From Azolla caroliniana (Eukaryota > Polypodiophyta), in NCBI GenBank assembly GCA_043228905.1, contig JBHGNT010000008.1:6448001-6512000 (forward strand): a DNA stretch of 64,000 nt. Direction: 5' to 3'. The translations under genes and the position numbers were made by a program. Below are positions 1 through 10,889 of the stretch, piece after piece; position 1 is the first letter of the stretch, and the number at the start of each line of letters is the position of its first letter. The notes under the pieces are model-generated. The model saw only the letters and a list, made by a program, of their open reading frames with translations, had not been told where the DNA came from and ran no database searches.

Positions 1-51
1 TGTACGATTTCCCCGTTCCACAAAAAATATGGTTTTGTAGTTAGGTGCAAC

Positions 52-1386
52 CTATGCAGTATAATGTGTGAAGCGTGAGCCTCCACATTTGTCCCATGTC
101 ATGATACATTCGCGTTGTAAAATGGCCTCATTTACAGAGGAATCTAATGATGCATCATGAAGCAAGTGACTCGCATCCCATCTACCAAACCATTTTTCTA
201 TATCTTGCATCCAACTAGAACACAAAATTTTGCTTTTATGCGTCTTTTGGATCTTTTTGCTTGCTTCCCACGCAATTCTAGAAAGTCGATGTGAGGGACT
301 TTTTTGAACCTTAAGCATGTATTCAACAACCCTTTCCATGGCCATGATCTCAATGGGAAGCGATCTCGTCTCAAGGAGGAGGAGGGTGTAGGGTGTTTGT
401 TTCTTAACTTGTAGAAACTTTGTAAGAAAATGTTTTTGGACATTTTCAAACTCTTTCCACATAGATTTAGGGATGCTACCGCCCCATACTTCCACTCCAT
501 AGAGAAGAACTGGTGTCACCAAAGTGTCGAAAAGATATTTCTTGAGAACCCAACACTTAATATCTCCAAGATTGGATGTGTTCTCAAATGCATAGTATGC
601 TCGCCTACCCGCCTCTAAGTGGCGTGTAACACATTCATTCCATCTATGATTTGAAGGAACTTTAAGGCCAAGATATTTGAAGCTTTCCACACATTCAAGT
701 GGCTTATTGTTGTACATAATGCATGGTTTATTTCTTTTTTGGCTCTTCACAAGAATAATCTTTGTTTTAGAGCTATTGACACTTAATTTAGTATGAATGC
801 AAAATTTTTCCAATGCCTTCATAAGCTTTTGTGCATCTCCTAAAGTATTTTCAAAAAGCACTACATCATCTACATATAGCAAACGCATAATCGCAACATT
901 CCCAATGAAAACTTCTTCAACACATTATTCCTTTGCAAACTTGGTAACCATTTCTTCTAATTCATCAATGCATAGACCAAATAGTGCTGGCGAGAGTGGG
1001 CATCCTTTCTTAACACCAATAGTGCTTTTGAAAAAATCTGAATGTTTATCTCTCATGCACACACAACATATAACCTTCTCATAAATTCAGGAAATTGCAA
1101 GTATATATTCACTTGGCACCTCAAGTTCTTCCATTCGCCTCCAAAGATGCTCATGAGGTACCATATCAAAAGCTTTCTTGAAGTCTACAAAGCAACAATA
1201 TAAACCTTTACCTCTAAGGCGACTTTCCTCAATTAATACTCGACGGGTGATAAGGTGATCAATGGTGCTATGGTGTTTCCGAAAGTCAGCTTGTCCATAA
1301 GCTCTCTTACCATTTTTTTCAGCCCATTTACTTATCTTTGATTCCATTATACATCCAAATAGTTTTTCCATTAATGAGCCAACCAT
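52..1386 (-). pseudogene. LINE reverse transcriptase, core and C-terminal part (broken)
   Basis: Two open stretches (1386 to 1087 and 888 to 52) are joined by a stretch with one stop that carries the RT motif GVKKGCPLSPALFGL near 1000. The upstream part has the finger/palm motif FVDFKKAFDMVPH, and the catalytic box is YVDD at about 860-875. The C-terminal part (KLSVNSSKTK, LLYGVEVWGGS, TPYTLLLLETRSLPIEI) is the thumb and connection region common in plant LINEs. The enzyme would copy the LINE RNA at the nicked target site. The frame is interrupted between the two blocks and by at least one stop, so no full protein can be made. Confidence 0.85.
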
Positions 1387-1488
1387 GATGGTTCGATAGT
1401 TGTTTACATTATTATATCTTTACCTTTATGTAAAGGTTTGATCCAATTTCTAGTCCAATGGTACGACATACCATGTTGCAATGCATCA

Positions 1489-2124
1489 TTAAACATATCG
1501 CTTATCCATCCATATATGTGCTTCCTTTCCCGTCCATTTGAGCATTTCAGCCTTTATACATTGAAGATCGCTTGCCTTCCGTGAGGCCAATTTCTTAAGT
1601 CCTATGCATATATCTTCAATTGTAAAGAAGGGAGACATATGTGAAAGAGAACTATAACACATCATCTTTCCAACAAGAGATAACTCATATAAATTCTTAC
1701 AATGCATAGACAAGTTGTGAAGAGTTAAGTCACCATAACTCTAAACACGTTTCCTCTTTAGATTTCCCCAAAATTTAGCACATGCATGTGCTTTCTCTTG
1801 CGTTTGGATAAATTGTTGAGTAACTCCCCATATTCTTCTCTTTCTTTGAATAAGCCTTTTATACTCACGCAAATGCTTTTGGTAATTCTCTTTATCCTTA
1901 ACTACATCCAAAACCATAAGGCAATTTTGAGCTTCAAGACATTCTTGATCAAACCATTTTTTCCTAAGTTTCTTTGTGAATTTCCAAGATGTGCAGTTGG
2001 TCGAAAAACATTTGTTTGTACAGGAGAGAATGACTTTCCTGAAAACTTCCCATTTGCATTCTAGTGTGGCACCATGTTGTATCTTTGTCATTTGTAACAT
2101 ATCCTCAACCATCTTGGAATACAT
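1489..2124 (-). pseudogene. LINE ORF2 linker between endonuclease and RT
   Basis: Two minus-strand open stretches (2124-1741 and 1713-1489) lie between the endonuclease and RT blocks. The first is rich in Lys/Glu/Cys (KWFDQECLEAQNCL, LREYKRLIQRKRR), as in the region before the RT of plant LINEs. The second (IEDICIGLKKLASRKASDLQ) matches the usual run-up to the RT, where a P-G-x-D-x-I-x-x-E motif is expected; here it reads ASDLQCIKAEML. They have stops and are not separate genes. Confidence 0.7.
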
Positions 2125-2207
2125 GGGTGCTCACTTAAGGTTCATGCTCAGGTGCGGTTATTTATTATCTTCAACGGCCTTCTCACAATCAAACCTATCC
2201 ATACATT

Positions 2208-3029
2208 TCAGATCAATACATAAAGGCTTATGATCGGATTCCGGTGTCCATTCACCAAGTGAGAATTTATGTATATGATCCAAATACCTTTAGAAAGTAG
2301 CATATAGTCAATCACACTATTTTCGTTGTGTTTTCTACATGTAAAACCATTAGTGTTGGGCCATAAGGAAATATCATTTGCAATAAGCAATCCGGTACTA
2401 TTGCACATTTGTAGGAGTAACATCCCAAATTGGTCCAGATCTTTTCCATTGCTAGAAGAGTGGCTATACATTTGTATATCCTCTTGCATCCTTGAGATAT
2501 GTGGCATGAAAGATTCTTGTAAATCAAGTTGGAAACTTATTGTACGAGAGTTCATGTCACCAAAGACAATAACATCCCCTTTGGATTTGAAATAAGCAAT
2601 ATCATCTTCTAGATTGGCAAAAGGTTGATCTTTATCCAAACAAGCATAAAAGTTAGAATCTTGATGAGGAATGTAACATCCAACTACACAACTGGGCAAA
2701 TCATTAGGTGTTTCTATTTTGAGCCATATGTAGCATTTATGTTCATCATTTTTTATGATTGACACATATTTCTCTATTTCCTTCTTAATCAAACATGCCA
2801 CCCCTCCTTGTCCTCTTCTTTGCCTTGGATTTTTCTTCTATATCAAAGAGTACACATTATAGTTTCCTAAACATTGAATCCTTTGAGTATCATGCTCCCA
2901 TGTTTCAACAAGAAGTGTGATATCCGAGTCATCGGTGAACTCCTCTATGCCAAATCCCACATTCCATGGGTATCCATTGCAAATCCAAAAGCATGGTCGT
3001 AAAAGGCGTGGGTTAGTCTCATAGATCAC
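2208..3029 (-). pseudogene. LINE endonuclease (EEP family), broken
   Basis: Two open pieces, 3029-2838 and 2801-2208, form an exonuclease-endonuclease-phosphatase domain. The first has DITLLVETW, the usual position of the metal-binding Glu. The second has VVGCYIPHQDSNF, VIVFGDMNSRT (the G-D-x-N motif) and SVIDYMLLSKGI (the S-x-I-D-Y/F motif near the C terminus). The enzyme nicks target DNA to prime reverse transcription. A stop and frame change at about 2810-2835 separates the halves. The terminal S-D-H motif is replaced by something like VNGHRNP, another sign of decay. Confidence 0.8.
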
Positions 3030-3035
3030 GTGTCC

Positions 3036-3941
3036 CTATTTTCCTACATTTCCATCTTTAGGCACATCCTTAACCTTATTTTTTAATCTTTCTTCATATG
3101 CTTTACGGCGAGCATTTTGTTGTGAGATAGTACGATCTTCACTCACAAAGCATTGCGTACCTTTGAGGTATACCCAACTATTTTCGAGTATGATCCGCCG
3201 CTTTGTATCATCCATCATTGTGCATACAATAGGCCTTTCTCCGGAGTGAGTAACACCATGTTTCGCAACTCGGTGTGGCCCATATACATTCACATCTGAC
3301 ATCCCATAATGCATGCTAAAAAATTCACCAATGACCTTTCCAAGGGATGCGGGTGTTTCCATACTCTCTTCTTTAATCGCATGGACAACAATGTTCTTTG
3401 ATCGTCCTTCACGTTCTTTCAATTCTCAGATATCTATGCTTTCTATATTCTTCTCTTGATGCATCACATGCATATTAGATGAGTTTGATAGCACATCCCC
3501 ACCCCATACATCGGCCCATTACTTCGTTGTACATACATTTTTCATCTCACTTACATCCCGCCTCATCGTGTCCAATTTTTCTTCTTTTAATGATTCCTTT
3601 AACTCAATCTTGTTAAGGCGTTCATTTGTTTCAATAGAAGCTCTTTTACATTCTTGAATCTCTTCTTGAAGTTTTGCAACCACTTGTTTAAGACTTTTAT
3701 TCTCAATGATAACACTTTGGAGCTTAGCATTTGTGAAAGTGTTTTTAGAATCTAAGCCATTGAACATGAGAAGAATATAAAGTATGGATAATTCACATTT
3801 GGAGGCTAAGAACACGAACCAAGACCTTGGGAAGAAGTCAAAAGTAAAAGTAAGAGACCAAGAGAAAAGTAAAAAGAGAAAAAGCGGACCATAAAAAATA
3901 GTAAACAAGGAATGGTTACAACTCCTTCTTTTTTCACCCAA
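3036..3941 (-). pseudogene. LINE ORF1-like nucleic-acid-binding protein (coiled coil plus RRM-like part)
   Basis: The upstream piece (3941-3519) begins with a hydrophobic stretch and ends in a heptad-like coiled coil (KLQEEIQECKRASIETNERL, then KIELKESLKEEKLDTM). The downstream piece (3422-3036) has NIVVHAIKEES and RPIVCTMMDDTKRRIILENS, resembling the RRM-like and C-terminal part of L1-type ORF1 proteins that coat the LINE RNA. I see no CCHC zinc knuckle, which many plant LINE ORF1 proteins carry. About 100 bases with stops separate the pieces. The assignment rests on position and pattern only. Confidence 0.55.
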
Positions 3942-4396
3942 ATATTATGTTTAAATATGGGTTAGAAAGCTTGTAAAGACAGCTATCTATAGCGTTTTAA
4001 ATCACTAAATTTGGGTCTTTGATGAGGGAGATATGACGATTAGAAGGTCGCTGGGTCTTAACTAAAATTAGGAGATAAAAAGCTTCTAAAAATAGCGTGA
4101 ACGAGGAAGAAGAAGAAAATTATAAAAGAGGAAGTGATTGGCTTAGAAGAGGATCCTAATAGAGGAGTCTTAGGAAGAGGTATCTTAGTGGAAGAAGATG
4201 GTTCTTAGTAGTGGGTTTGAGTGATGGGTAGTAAGAAGGTCTTTGGTTTCTTAGTTGAATGTGGAGTTTATCTCCTTTGTATTGTCTTGATATTGGAATA
4301 TCATAACAATCTTATCTCTTTCTCATCTTCTCTATGTTTTTTCTTAATTTCTTGAGTCTCTCTCTCTAATTTGTAGATACCTTGATCTCTAATATA

Positions 4397-4636
4397 TTAT
4401 GGTTTGGTCAAGCCTTCATATAGTGTAAGATTACCCTTTGTCTTAAACACCCTATGAACATTCTCTTTCATTAACATCCTAATCTCTTTACCTTGCTTGT
4501 TTATGGTTTCTTGAAGAGAAATCCAGTGACTCATAAGCATTTTGTCCATTCCATTGGAATCGAGATTTATTGGTGATCTCGGCTCATTATCAATCATACC
4601 CCCAAACTTTGCGGCGGCTTTAAGAGTATTTGCCAT
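4397..4636 (-). CDS. Short unknown ORF, possible LINE ORF1 start
   Basis: This is a 79-codon minus-strand reading frame starting MANTLKAAAKFGGMID, with a basic, partly helical C-terminal half (INKQGKEIRMLMKEN). It lies upstream of the LINE ORF1-like part in the same orientation, so it could be an N-terminal remnant. The 450 bases between them are full of stops, and I do not recognise the protein. It may be chance. Confidence 0.2.
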   Translation of the reverse strand: MANTLKAAAKFGGMIDNEPRSPINLDSNGMDKMLMSHWISLQETINKQGKEIRMLMKENVHRVFKTKGNLTLYEGLTKP

Positions 4637-4898
4637 TGTAGGGACAAACCCTATGGGAAGAGAGAGACAGAGAGGGAAGGGGAGAGAATGTACCTTTCAC
4701 TCGATTTAGGGCTTCAAAATCTACGTTGCGTTTGAGGAACCGTCGTGCAAAGATGGTTGTGGATGAAAATGCTCATAACTTCTGGCCACGGTAATGGAAT
4801 TCAGTAAATAAACATTCTTTAGAAAGCTCTCTGAAAGAGCTTTCCAACGAGCTATAGATTGTAGAAAACGATGGCTGGAGTGAACTTATAGGGAGCTT

Positions 4899-4903
<5 letters not shown>

Positions 4904-4955
<52 letters not shown>
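4904..4955. repeat. (GA)n microsatellite
   Basis: About 26 uninterrupted GA units. They create long Ser/Leu open frames on the minus strand that are not genes. Confidence 0.95.
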
Positions 4956-4957
<2 letters not shown>

Positions 4958-5044
4958 ACAAGAAAATAAAGAAAAACTAAAAGTTGTATTAACACTAGCA
5001 AGAATGAGCCAACAACTTTATATGCCTCTAAGAGATAAAGATTC

Positions 5045-5850
5045 AATGGGAAGGATGCTCCTGCTACCTAAAGGCATATAAAGCTGAGATACTGATGAGG
5101 GACATCCCTAAAGCAAAGCAATTGAGTGGCTTTGCGAGAGTTGTAATGCCAAGTCTCCACGGGGAGATACACGAGATGATTGTAAAGAGCCACGATTGGT
5201 GGAGTTTGAAAGACGACTGCTTGAAGAGTATGACCTAGACAACTCCTTGTGAATGACCAAGAAAGACCTAATGGACTAGGTTGAGCTCCCCGGGAAAGGG
5301 AGAAACACAATAACGATACTTCAAGATTTTGAGAAGCATTTCACTCGCCTCTCGACATTTGATAGGACGGTGCTCAACACGCGTAAAGTCTTATTATTTC
5401 TCAAAGTGGTGGACGTGCCAGATAGGGAGAAGGTCGGCTCCTTACTTATGGATTGAGCAGTGGTGTACCTTGCGGGAGAAGAGTGATGTACCTTGCGGGA
5501 GTCCCCTAGGCCCCTGAAAGGGGGAGTCTAGTAAACTTAGGGTCGAGGTCTACAATAAATGTGGTGGAAGGATTGACCGAAGGATTAACCATTGAAGAGC
5601 TCACAAAGATGGTGCATGCCCTTCAGATAGCACAATCAAGGAGAGAAGGTGGGTGTTCCCCTCAAATCAATGTCTTGCAATGGCGCAAAGATGCATGTGG
5701 TACAACAACAACAACAACCACCTACGAAGGGAGTGTGAAGAATTCCAAGGGGCATTATGAAGAAATATAGACTATTTTGTTGGCAACAAGGTCCATTCGA
5801 TGAAAACCAGGCGCCCCTTGGAATTGAACACAACACGTCAAAGTTGTCCA
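5045..5850 (+). pseudogene. Gypsy gag fragment, Gy1-like
   Basis: Plus-strand pieces match the gag of Gy1 and Gy4 in order: AEILMRDIPKAKQLSGFARVV near 5085, then LQDFEKHFTRLSTFDRTVL near 5320, LTIEELTKMVHALQIAQ near 5590, and finally GNKVHSMKTRRPLELNTTR near 5785-5840. The last motif corresponds to GNMINSSETRKPLRVNFGR in Gy4. Stops and indels break it. The zinc-knuckle region is degraded and contains a short ACA repeat at about 5702-5720. The rest of the element is absent; the piece runs into Cop1 at about 5855. Confidence 0.75.
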
Positions 5851-5854
5851 CTAC

Positions 5855-6129
5855 TTTTGGCCATAGATCCTGGAAAGGCCGGTTTTGAGAGGTTGTCCGC
5901 TACTATCGTCTCCGGTTTCGAAAACTCCCGGTTGCTCCGGCTTTTCCAGAAACGAGAACCACTCTTTGTGGCTTGTCATGTGATTAGATGCTCCAGAGTA
6001 AACGTACCATACTTCCTCCGATCTAGAAGTGGTCTTCTTCATTGAGTTCTCCTTGTGCTTCATCACGAAGGTTGGCCATTGTCTGGTCTTTTTGGTTCCA
6101 GATCCTTCCGATCCTTCTGCATAGTGCAA
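5855..6129 (-). pseudogene. Cop1 protease start, truncated
   Basis: The minus-strand reading contains SEEVWYVYSGASNHMTSHKEWFSFLEKP. This aligns with SEEVWYVDSGALNHMTSHGEWFSF in the right Cop1 copy. The catalytic Asp of D-S-G-A is Tyr here (Y-S-G-A), so the protease is inactive. The reading ends at the junction with the gypsy gag scrap. Confidence 0.8.
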
Positions 6130-6171
6130 GCTTTGCCAACTCCCTTGCCCCCGGCCTTATCGGATCTGAAT

Positions 6172-6857
6172 TTATCTGAATCGGCACCTTTTTCTAGCAC
6201 TCACTCTTGTCGTGGCCTTTCTTGCCATAGTACCAACATTCCATGTCGGCCTTTCCATGCCAGTTTCCGGCACTACTTTAAACCTCCACGCCCACGGGGC
6301 CGATCCGCCTCCGTGTACAACATCCAACTGTCCGATTGAGTGGTCCTTGACCCATTCGCGTGGTTTTATTCGACCATAAGCATCGATTGTAGGTCGAAGA
6401 GGGACGATTGTGTCGAAGAGGGACGATTGTTTCTCTCGGGTGAGGATAGTGGTTTGGATGGGCCCGTACCTTTGAGCTAGACCATCGAGACAAATGTCCA
6501 CCATTTCGTCCTCGTTTATCGTGAGTCAATAGACCCTAATACATTGCAAATCTCCTTTATCTTCACGATGTAGTTTGAAACTAACATATCTTTTTGTCGG
6601 ATATTGTTCATTTCTTGCCGAAGCTGTGGCTTCGGGGCTGAGGTACTTGCGGCGAAAATGTTTTTCAGATTTTCCCAGGCCTGTTTCGGCGTCTTAACAT
6701 CTCTGATGTAGCTGATTGTCTCGTCGTGCATGAAGGATGCAAGGCAGTATAGAACATTGCTTGATCCTTGTTTCCATGCCAAGAACTCCTTTTGTGATGA
6801 CTCCGGCGCTATTTCTTTCGCACCCTCAACGTAACTCCAGTATCCATGTCTAACCAA
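6172..6857 (-). pseudogene. Cop1 gag (UBN2-type), broken
   Basis: The stretch 6857-6516 carries HGYWSYVEGAKEIAP, KQAWENLKNIFAAST and QLRQEMNNIRQKDMLVSNYI, the copia gag capsid pattern. The next stretch (6504-6172) continues it (MVDICLDGLAQRYGP) and holds the degraded zinc-knuckle zone. The protein would form the virus-like particle. One frame change and several stops are present. It aligns well with the gag at 60392-60931. Confidence 0.8.
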
Positions 6858-7000
6858 ATACTAGTGCATCGTCTATGACTAGGATGCATAGTTGTGTCGG
6901 TCAAGCTTGCCCTACCTCAGTCCATCTTTCGCTCTTTACTAGGTGTTAGGGTTTGTCTTCAATCATCGCTTGTCGGTTGTAGAGGTTCACAACCCTCGCA

Positions 7001-7011
7001 CTTTGATACCA
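7001..7011 (-). promoter_or_regulatory. Cop1 primer-binding site
   Basis: On the minus strand this reads TGGTATCAAAG, directly after the LTR end. It is complementary to the 3' end of initiator tRNA-Met (standard TGGTATCAGAG) with one change. Confidence 0.85.
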
Positions 7012-7440
7012 TGTGAAAGATAATATGCGGAAGCTTTGACTAACCGGTTTCTCCGGATAGCAATAGGAAACTAAGAATGAAGGTTTAATGGAAGCTTAAG
7101 AACAAAGAATACATGGGAGTGACAGAGAGAGTAGAAAGAATAAAACTAAATTCAAAATAATAACAGCACATAGAATGTGCTCAGTGAGCACTTTTATACA
7201 AGCCCATAAAGGACTGACAAGTACTTCAATGCTCATACGAGCGATTGACAATGACTCCAAGGAATCTGCCTATGTACTAGGCTAGATTCGTAGGTTTCTA
7301 ATGGCCTACTAGTTACAATCCGATCTGGCTCTTGGTTCCGGATACGAATTTGGACACTGATCCGGTTCTCCGTTCCAGATACCGATCCGTCTCTGGCTTG
7401 TTCAGCTGATCCGGATCTAGTTGAGCATGTTCGTTCAACA
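7012..7440 (-). repeat. Cop1 LTR, shared by two partial internals
   Basis: On the minus strand it starts TGTTGAACG and ends TTTCACA. It carries CCGGATC-type repeats and a TATA-like stretch (TATAAAAG, near 7190). It is flanked by a polypurine tract on one side and a primer-binding site on the other. Confidence 0.85.
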
Positions 7441-7450
7441 CTCCCCCTCA
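7441..7450 (-). promoter_or_regulatory. Cop1 polypurine tract
   Basis: The minus strand reads TGAGGGGGAG immediately before the LTR start. It is the plus-strand DNA primer of the element upstream. Confidence 0.85.
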
Positions 7451-8366
7451 AGCTCAACTTGAGGTCATATCGCAGTGTCAGTGTCTATGTCTGTCGGTCC
7501 TCTTCTCCCGCTCTACCTTGTATCTTCCCGCTCGTGCTCCACGTCCGATTTGGTTCTGCTTTCCTTGACCCGTCTGGTTCTGCACTCCTCGACCTTCTCG
7601 GTCGGCTTGTCTGCTTAGAAGGCCCATTTCAGCTCTTTTGCTGTTACGATGCCAACACGTCTCGACTCATCAGTTCCTTCGTGTCAGTGTCGACTTCTAC
7701 GGCCTCCTTATCCATTTGACCTTTAGTTGATTCAGCTCCTCTGAATCGAACTCCTCTATAGAATCGGTTACCTCCAATTCGTTCCAACACTTGTTCGAAT
7801 TGGCTGTCCCTAATTCGTCATCAGTCTTCAGGCCCTTCACTACATCGGACCACGTCTGAGTCTTGGCATTTTTCTTCTGGTCGGCTCCGTCTCTCATGAC
7901 TCTGCTGTTGTCACCACTTACTCTGACTTTTTCGGATGTTCCAACTCCTTCGGTTGACTCGACTTCATTTTTCTTCTTGTCTCCCCGTGTCTTCCCGGCT
8001 CTTTGTCAAGTGCCATATCCTGCCTTTCCGGTTTCTGTTCCGGTTCTCCCCGTACTAGTATCGGTTCTCCCCCTTAAGTGCGGCATGTCGAGATGTTGAA
8101 GACCAAGCATCTCCGAAAAATGTGTCAACTTGTCCATTCTGAGGGCCTTGGTGAAGATGTCGGCAACCTGTCGATCCCTCTAAACATACCGGAGTTCGTC
8201 TTCACCATTGAGGACCCGCTTGCGCACAAAGTGGTAATGCACTTCTATGTGCTTGGTCTGAGCATGGAACAAAGGGTTCATGGCTAGCTGCATGTTGCTC
8301 ATGTTGTCGTAGTGAATCGGGACTTGGATTCGGAGGTGTTGCAGCAACCGCCGAAGTCAGATGGAT
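7451..8366 (-). pseudogene. Cop1 region between RNase H and polypurine tract
   Basis: This is the degraded 3' internal part. A 66-codon minus-strand frame (7897-7697; KKNAKTQTWSDVVKGLKTD, then an acidic ELEVTDSIEEFDSEELNQL) is the only notable open piece. The stretch 8080-8366 continues the RNase H end with stops. I recognise no extra gene. Confidence 0.5.
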
Positions 8367-9165
8367 TCACATGTGGCAATGGTAGCGGCTTGACTTAGCC
8401 TCAATGCTCGAAAGAGCCATAGTCGGTTGCTTTGTGCTGCCAGCCGCGCTACCTAGAGAGAACATGAATCCAGAAGTGGACCGTCGATCCAACACATCTC
8501 TAGCCCAGTTAGCATCGGTATATCTGACTTGCTTCTCGGTTATACCATGTCGGTATAACAGTCCCCGGTCCTTTGTGCTGCTAACATACCGGAGTATCCA
8601 ATGCACGTATTGAAGATGCTCCATAGTTGGTTTCTGCATGAATTGACTGATTGTTCCGACTGGATAGCTAATGTCGGGTCAGGAGATCGTCAAATATATA
8701 AGGCTTCTGACAATTTTTCAGAACCGTTTCTCATCGCAGGTCGGTTCGGAGTCAGGACAAAGCTTCATGTTTCGGTCCAGGGGAGTGGAGACTGGTCGGC
8801 AATTTGTTCTACTGAATTTCAAGAGCATACTCAACACATAGTGGCATTGATTGATCATTATGCCTTCGGGGTTTTGGATCACTTCGATCTCGAGGAAGTA
8901 ATGAAGGTCTCCTAGAACCTTCATCTCGAATGATGCCATGAGCTTGGATTTGAGGCGACTGATTTCGTCCAGATCAGTGTCGGAGATGACTAAATCATCA
9001 AAATAAAGTAAAATACTAACTGGCCCATTCCGACCTTGTTGGATGAAGAGAGAAGAGTCTGATTTCGACGGAGCAAACCCCATCCGACGCATTCTTTGCA
9101 TGATTTTCGTGTTCGAGGCACATGGGGCTTGCTTGAGTCTGTAAAGGGACTTCTTCAATCGGCAA
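8367..9165 (-). pseudogene. Cop1 reverse transcriptase C-terminal half and RNase H
   Basis: Minus-strand reading 9158-8718 shows KKSLYRLKQAP, then SILLYFDDLVIS (catalytic box YFDD instead of the commoner YVDD) and FEMKVLGDLHYFLEIEV. Next, 8639-8367 shows the RNase H pattern YTDANWARDVLDRRSTSGFMF and ALSSIEAKS. The gap between them (8640-8717) has a stop. The N-terminal half of RT and the integrase are missing: at about 9168 the reading switches to Cop2 gag. Confidence 0.85.
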
Positions 9166-9167
9166 AT

Positions 9168-9349
9168 GGTCTGACTCCAATACCCCCTTGGGTATTTCTG
9201 CTCTGTCCACTAGCTCGTACAGGTCTTTAACTATGAGAAGCTCTTCCATCTTTATCTTCTAGTCTGCATAGTTCTGTGAGTTCAGAACTATCATACTTGG
9301 GAAACTGCTAACACCTCCTTCCATGCTTGCACCTCAAGCTTTGATACCA
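9168..9349 (-). pseudogene. Cop2 gag start plus primer site, second copy, fused to Cop1 RT
   Basis: The minus strand shows a primer-binding site (9338-9349), then MEELLIVKDLYELVDRAEIPKGVLESD, which is the Cop2 gag N-terminal region (compare 13962-13790). At about 9168 it switches to the Cop1 RT reading. It is the beginning of a second Cop2 internal region placed after a Cop2 LTR. Confidence 0.8.
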
Positions 9350-9352
9350 GTT

Positions 9353-10056
9353 TGTTGAAAAATCGTTGCGGAATAGATCACAATAAACAACCTACGCACT
9401 GAAATACGAATTGCAGAAATACAGAAAGACAAGATAAACAGAAGTATACACAGAGATTTACGTGGAAACCCTAAAATGGGAAAAACCAGGGGAGCAGATT
9501 CTTCACTATACAAATAGTGGATATACAATAGCGAGAAGATTACAACACTCTCTCACGAGTGCATTAGCCGCACAGGACTCTTCGCATCTGTTGTTACACA
9601 CACAGCTATGGCACGACTCTTCCTTCTTCTCTCACACTAACTCTCTGCACACTCTGTTTCTAAAGTTCTAACTCTAATCATCATAGTTCTACACATAAAG
9701 TTTTCCCTAGTTGTATATATACCTACACAACTTTTTTGGCTATTTACATACGTAGCCCTCATGAGGCGCACACTTAGACTATTTACAGATATAGTCTCCC
9801 GAGTTCTCTATTTACACGATTCTAGCTATTTACTCATCAACTCGGCTCCTCTCTTTCCCATCTGGAGGGACTTGTTTCCACACATCATCATTATCATTAT
9901 TACTATAATGATAATAGTCAAATCTTCAAACAATTGACTCACTGTTTTCGACTCTTCGATTGTCGGCTTTCCGAACAGTTGGATCTTTCCTGTCATCTAC
10001 TGTCGGCTTTCCGATGAGTCGGTTCTTCCTCCCACTGGAGGGACATATTCCCAACA
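9353..10056 (-). repeat. Cop2 3' LTR
   Basis: On the minus strand it starts TGTTGGGAATATGTCCC and ends TTTTTCAACA. It is similar throughout to 13991-14692, with scattered differences, so the insertion is not recent. Confidence 0.92.
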
Positions 10057-10071
10057 AACTCCCCCTTCACT
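10057..10071 (-). promoter_or_regulatory. Cop2 polypurine tract
   Basis: The minus strand reads AGTGAAGGGGGAGTT directly before the LTR. Confidence 0.85.
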
Positions 10072-10865
10072 CCTGTATTTTGTCGACAGACTCTGAATCT
10101 GTCCATAGGTAGGTTCTTCGTCAGCATGTCAGATCCATTGTCGTCGGTATGGATCTTCACAACGGAAAGCTCTCCTTCTTCGACTCTCTCCTGCAACCAG
10201 TGATGCTATCTCTGTACGTGCTTGGTCCGGGACTGGTATGCCACGTTCTTGGCTAGGTGTATGGCGCTTTGGCTATCACAATGAAGCAAGAAATCATTTT
10301 GCTTCATGCCTAGTTTGGTGAGAAAATTTCTCATCTAGATCAGCTCCTTTCCGGCTTCTACCGCTGCCATATACTCTGCTTCTGTAGTTGACAAGGCTAT
10401 AGACTTCTGCTGTCGTGATTGCCACGACATTGCTCCCCCTGCATAGGTCATCACGTATCCTGACGTGGATCGGCTCGAGTTGGCATCTCTTGACATGTCT
10501 GAATCGGTAAAAACTTCCAACATAGGTTTTCCGACACCATACCTTAGGCAAACCTCTGAGGTGCCTTTCAAGTACTTGAGTATCCACGTCACCGTTGCCC
10601 AGTGTTCTCTCCCTAGACTACTCATATATCGGCTTACTGCTCCTACAACAAATGCTATGTCCGGTCTTGTACAAACCATAACATACATCAGACTGCCGAC
10701 GGTTGAGGCATATGGTACCTTCCTCATCTCAGCCTTCTCCTTCTGCCCTTTCGGACACTGCTTCGCATTTAGTCTGCAATTTGTTGGTAGCACTGAGCCG
10801 ACCGACTTTGTGTTTGACATGTTGAATCTCTCTAGGATCTTCGTCACATACTTCTGATGTGACAA
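10072..10865 (-). pseudogene. Cop2 RNase H
   Basis: The stretch 10865-10335 begins SHQKYVTKILERFNM, contains VPYASTVGSLMYVMVCTRPDIAF and the RNase H box EVFTDSDMSRDANSSRSTSGYV, and ends LSTTEAEYMAAVEAGKELI before a stop. After the stop it continues to SVVKIHTDDNGSDMLTKNLPM (10196-9993), the standard copia C-terminal signature. A frame change near 10865-10890 separates it from RT. It removes the RNA strand during cDNA synthesis. Confidence 0.9.
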
Positions 10866-10889
10866 CTATAGTGCCTTCCGAGCTCTGTC

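Larger units (their letters stand above)
1..3941 (-). mobile_element. Decayed L1-like LINE (non-LTR retrotransposon)
   Basis: Read on the minus strand, the order is ORF1-like protein, apurinic-type endonuclease, then reverse transcriptase, which is the classic LINE order. All parts carry stops and frame breaks, so the copy is dead. There are no LTRs and no polypurine tract, and no poly-A tail is visible at the left edge, where the 3' end may run out of the window. The order and the RT motifs are seen directly. Assignment to an L1-like clade is by family knowledge. Confidence 0.85.
3942..5044. other. Gene-free stretch between LINE and gypsy scrap
   Basis: Apart from the weak 79-codon frame at 4397-4636 and the GA microsatellite at 4904-4955, I see nothing that can be assigned. 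It may hold the LINE 5' UTR and old flanking DNA. Confidence 0.4.
5855..9168 (-). mobile_element. Cop1 left copy: rearranged Ty1/copia element
   Basis: Read on the minus strand from high to low coordinates, the order is RT, RNase H, 3' region, polypurine tract, one LTR, primer-binding site, gag, protease. A normal element would be LTR-PBS-gag-protease-integrase-RT-RNase H-PPT-LTR. One LTR here serves as 3' LTR to the upstream part and as 5' LTR to the downstream part. The integrase is absent. The copy therefore represents a tandem or unequal-exchange product, truncated on both sides. The family is the same as the copy at 59902-63516: the shared gag/protease stretch KSMKKTT(S)RSEEVWYV is nearly identical. 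Confidence 0.8.

Noticed and set aside
4773-5046. Ser/Leu-rich open frames on the minus strand
   Set aside because: They are translations of the GA microsatellite.
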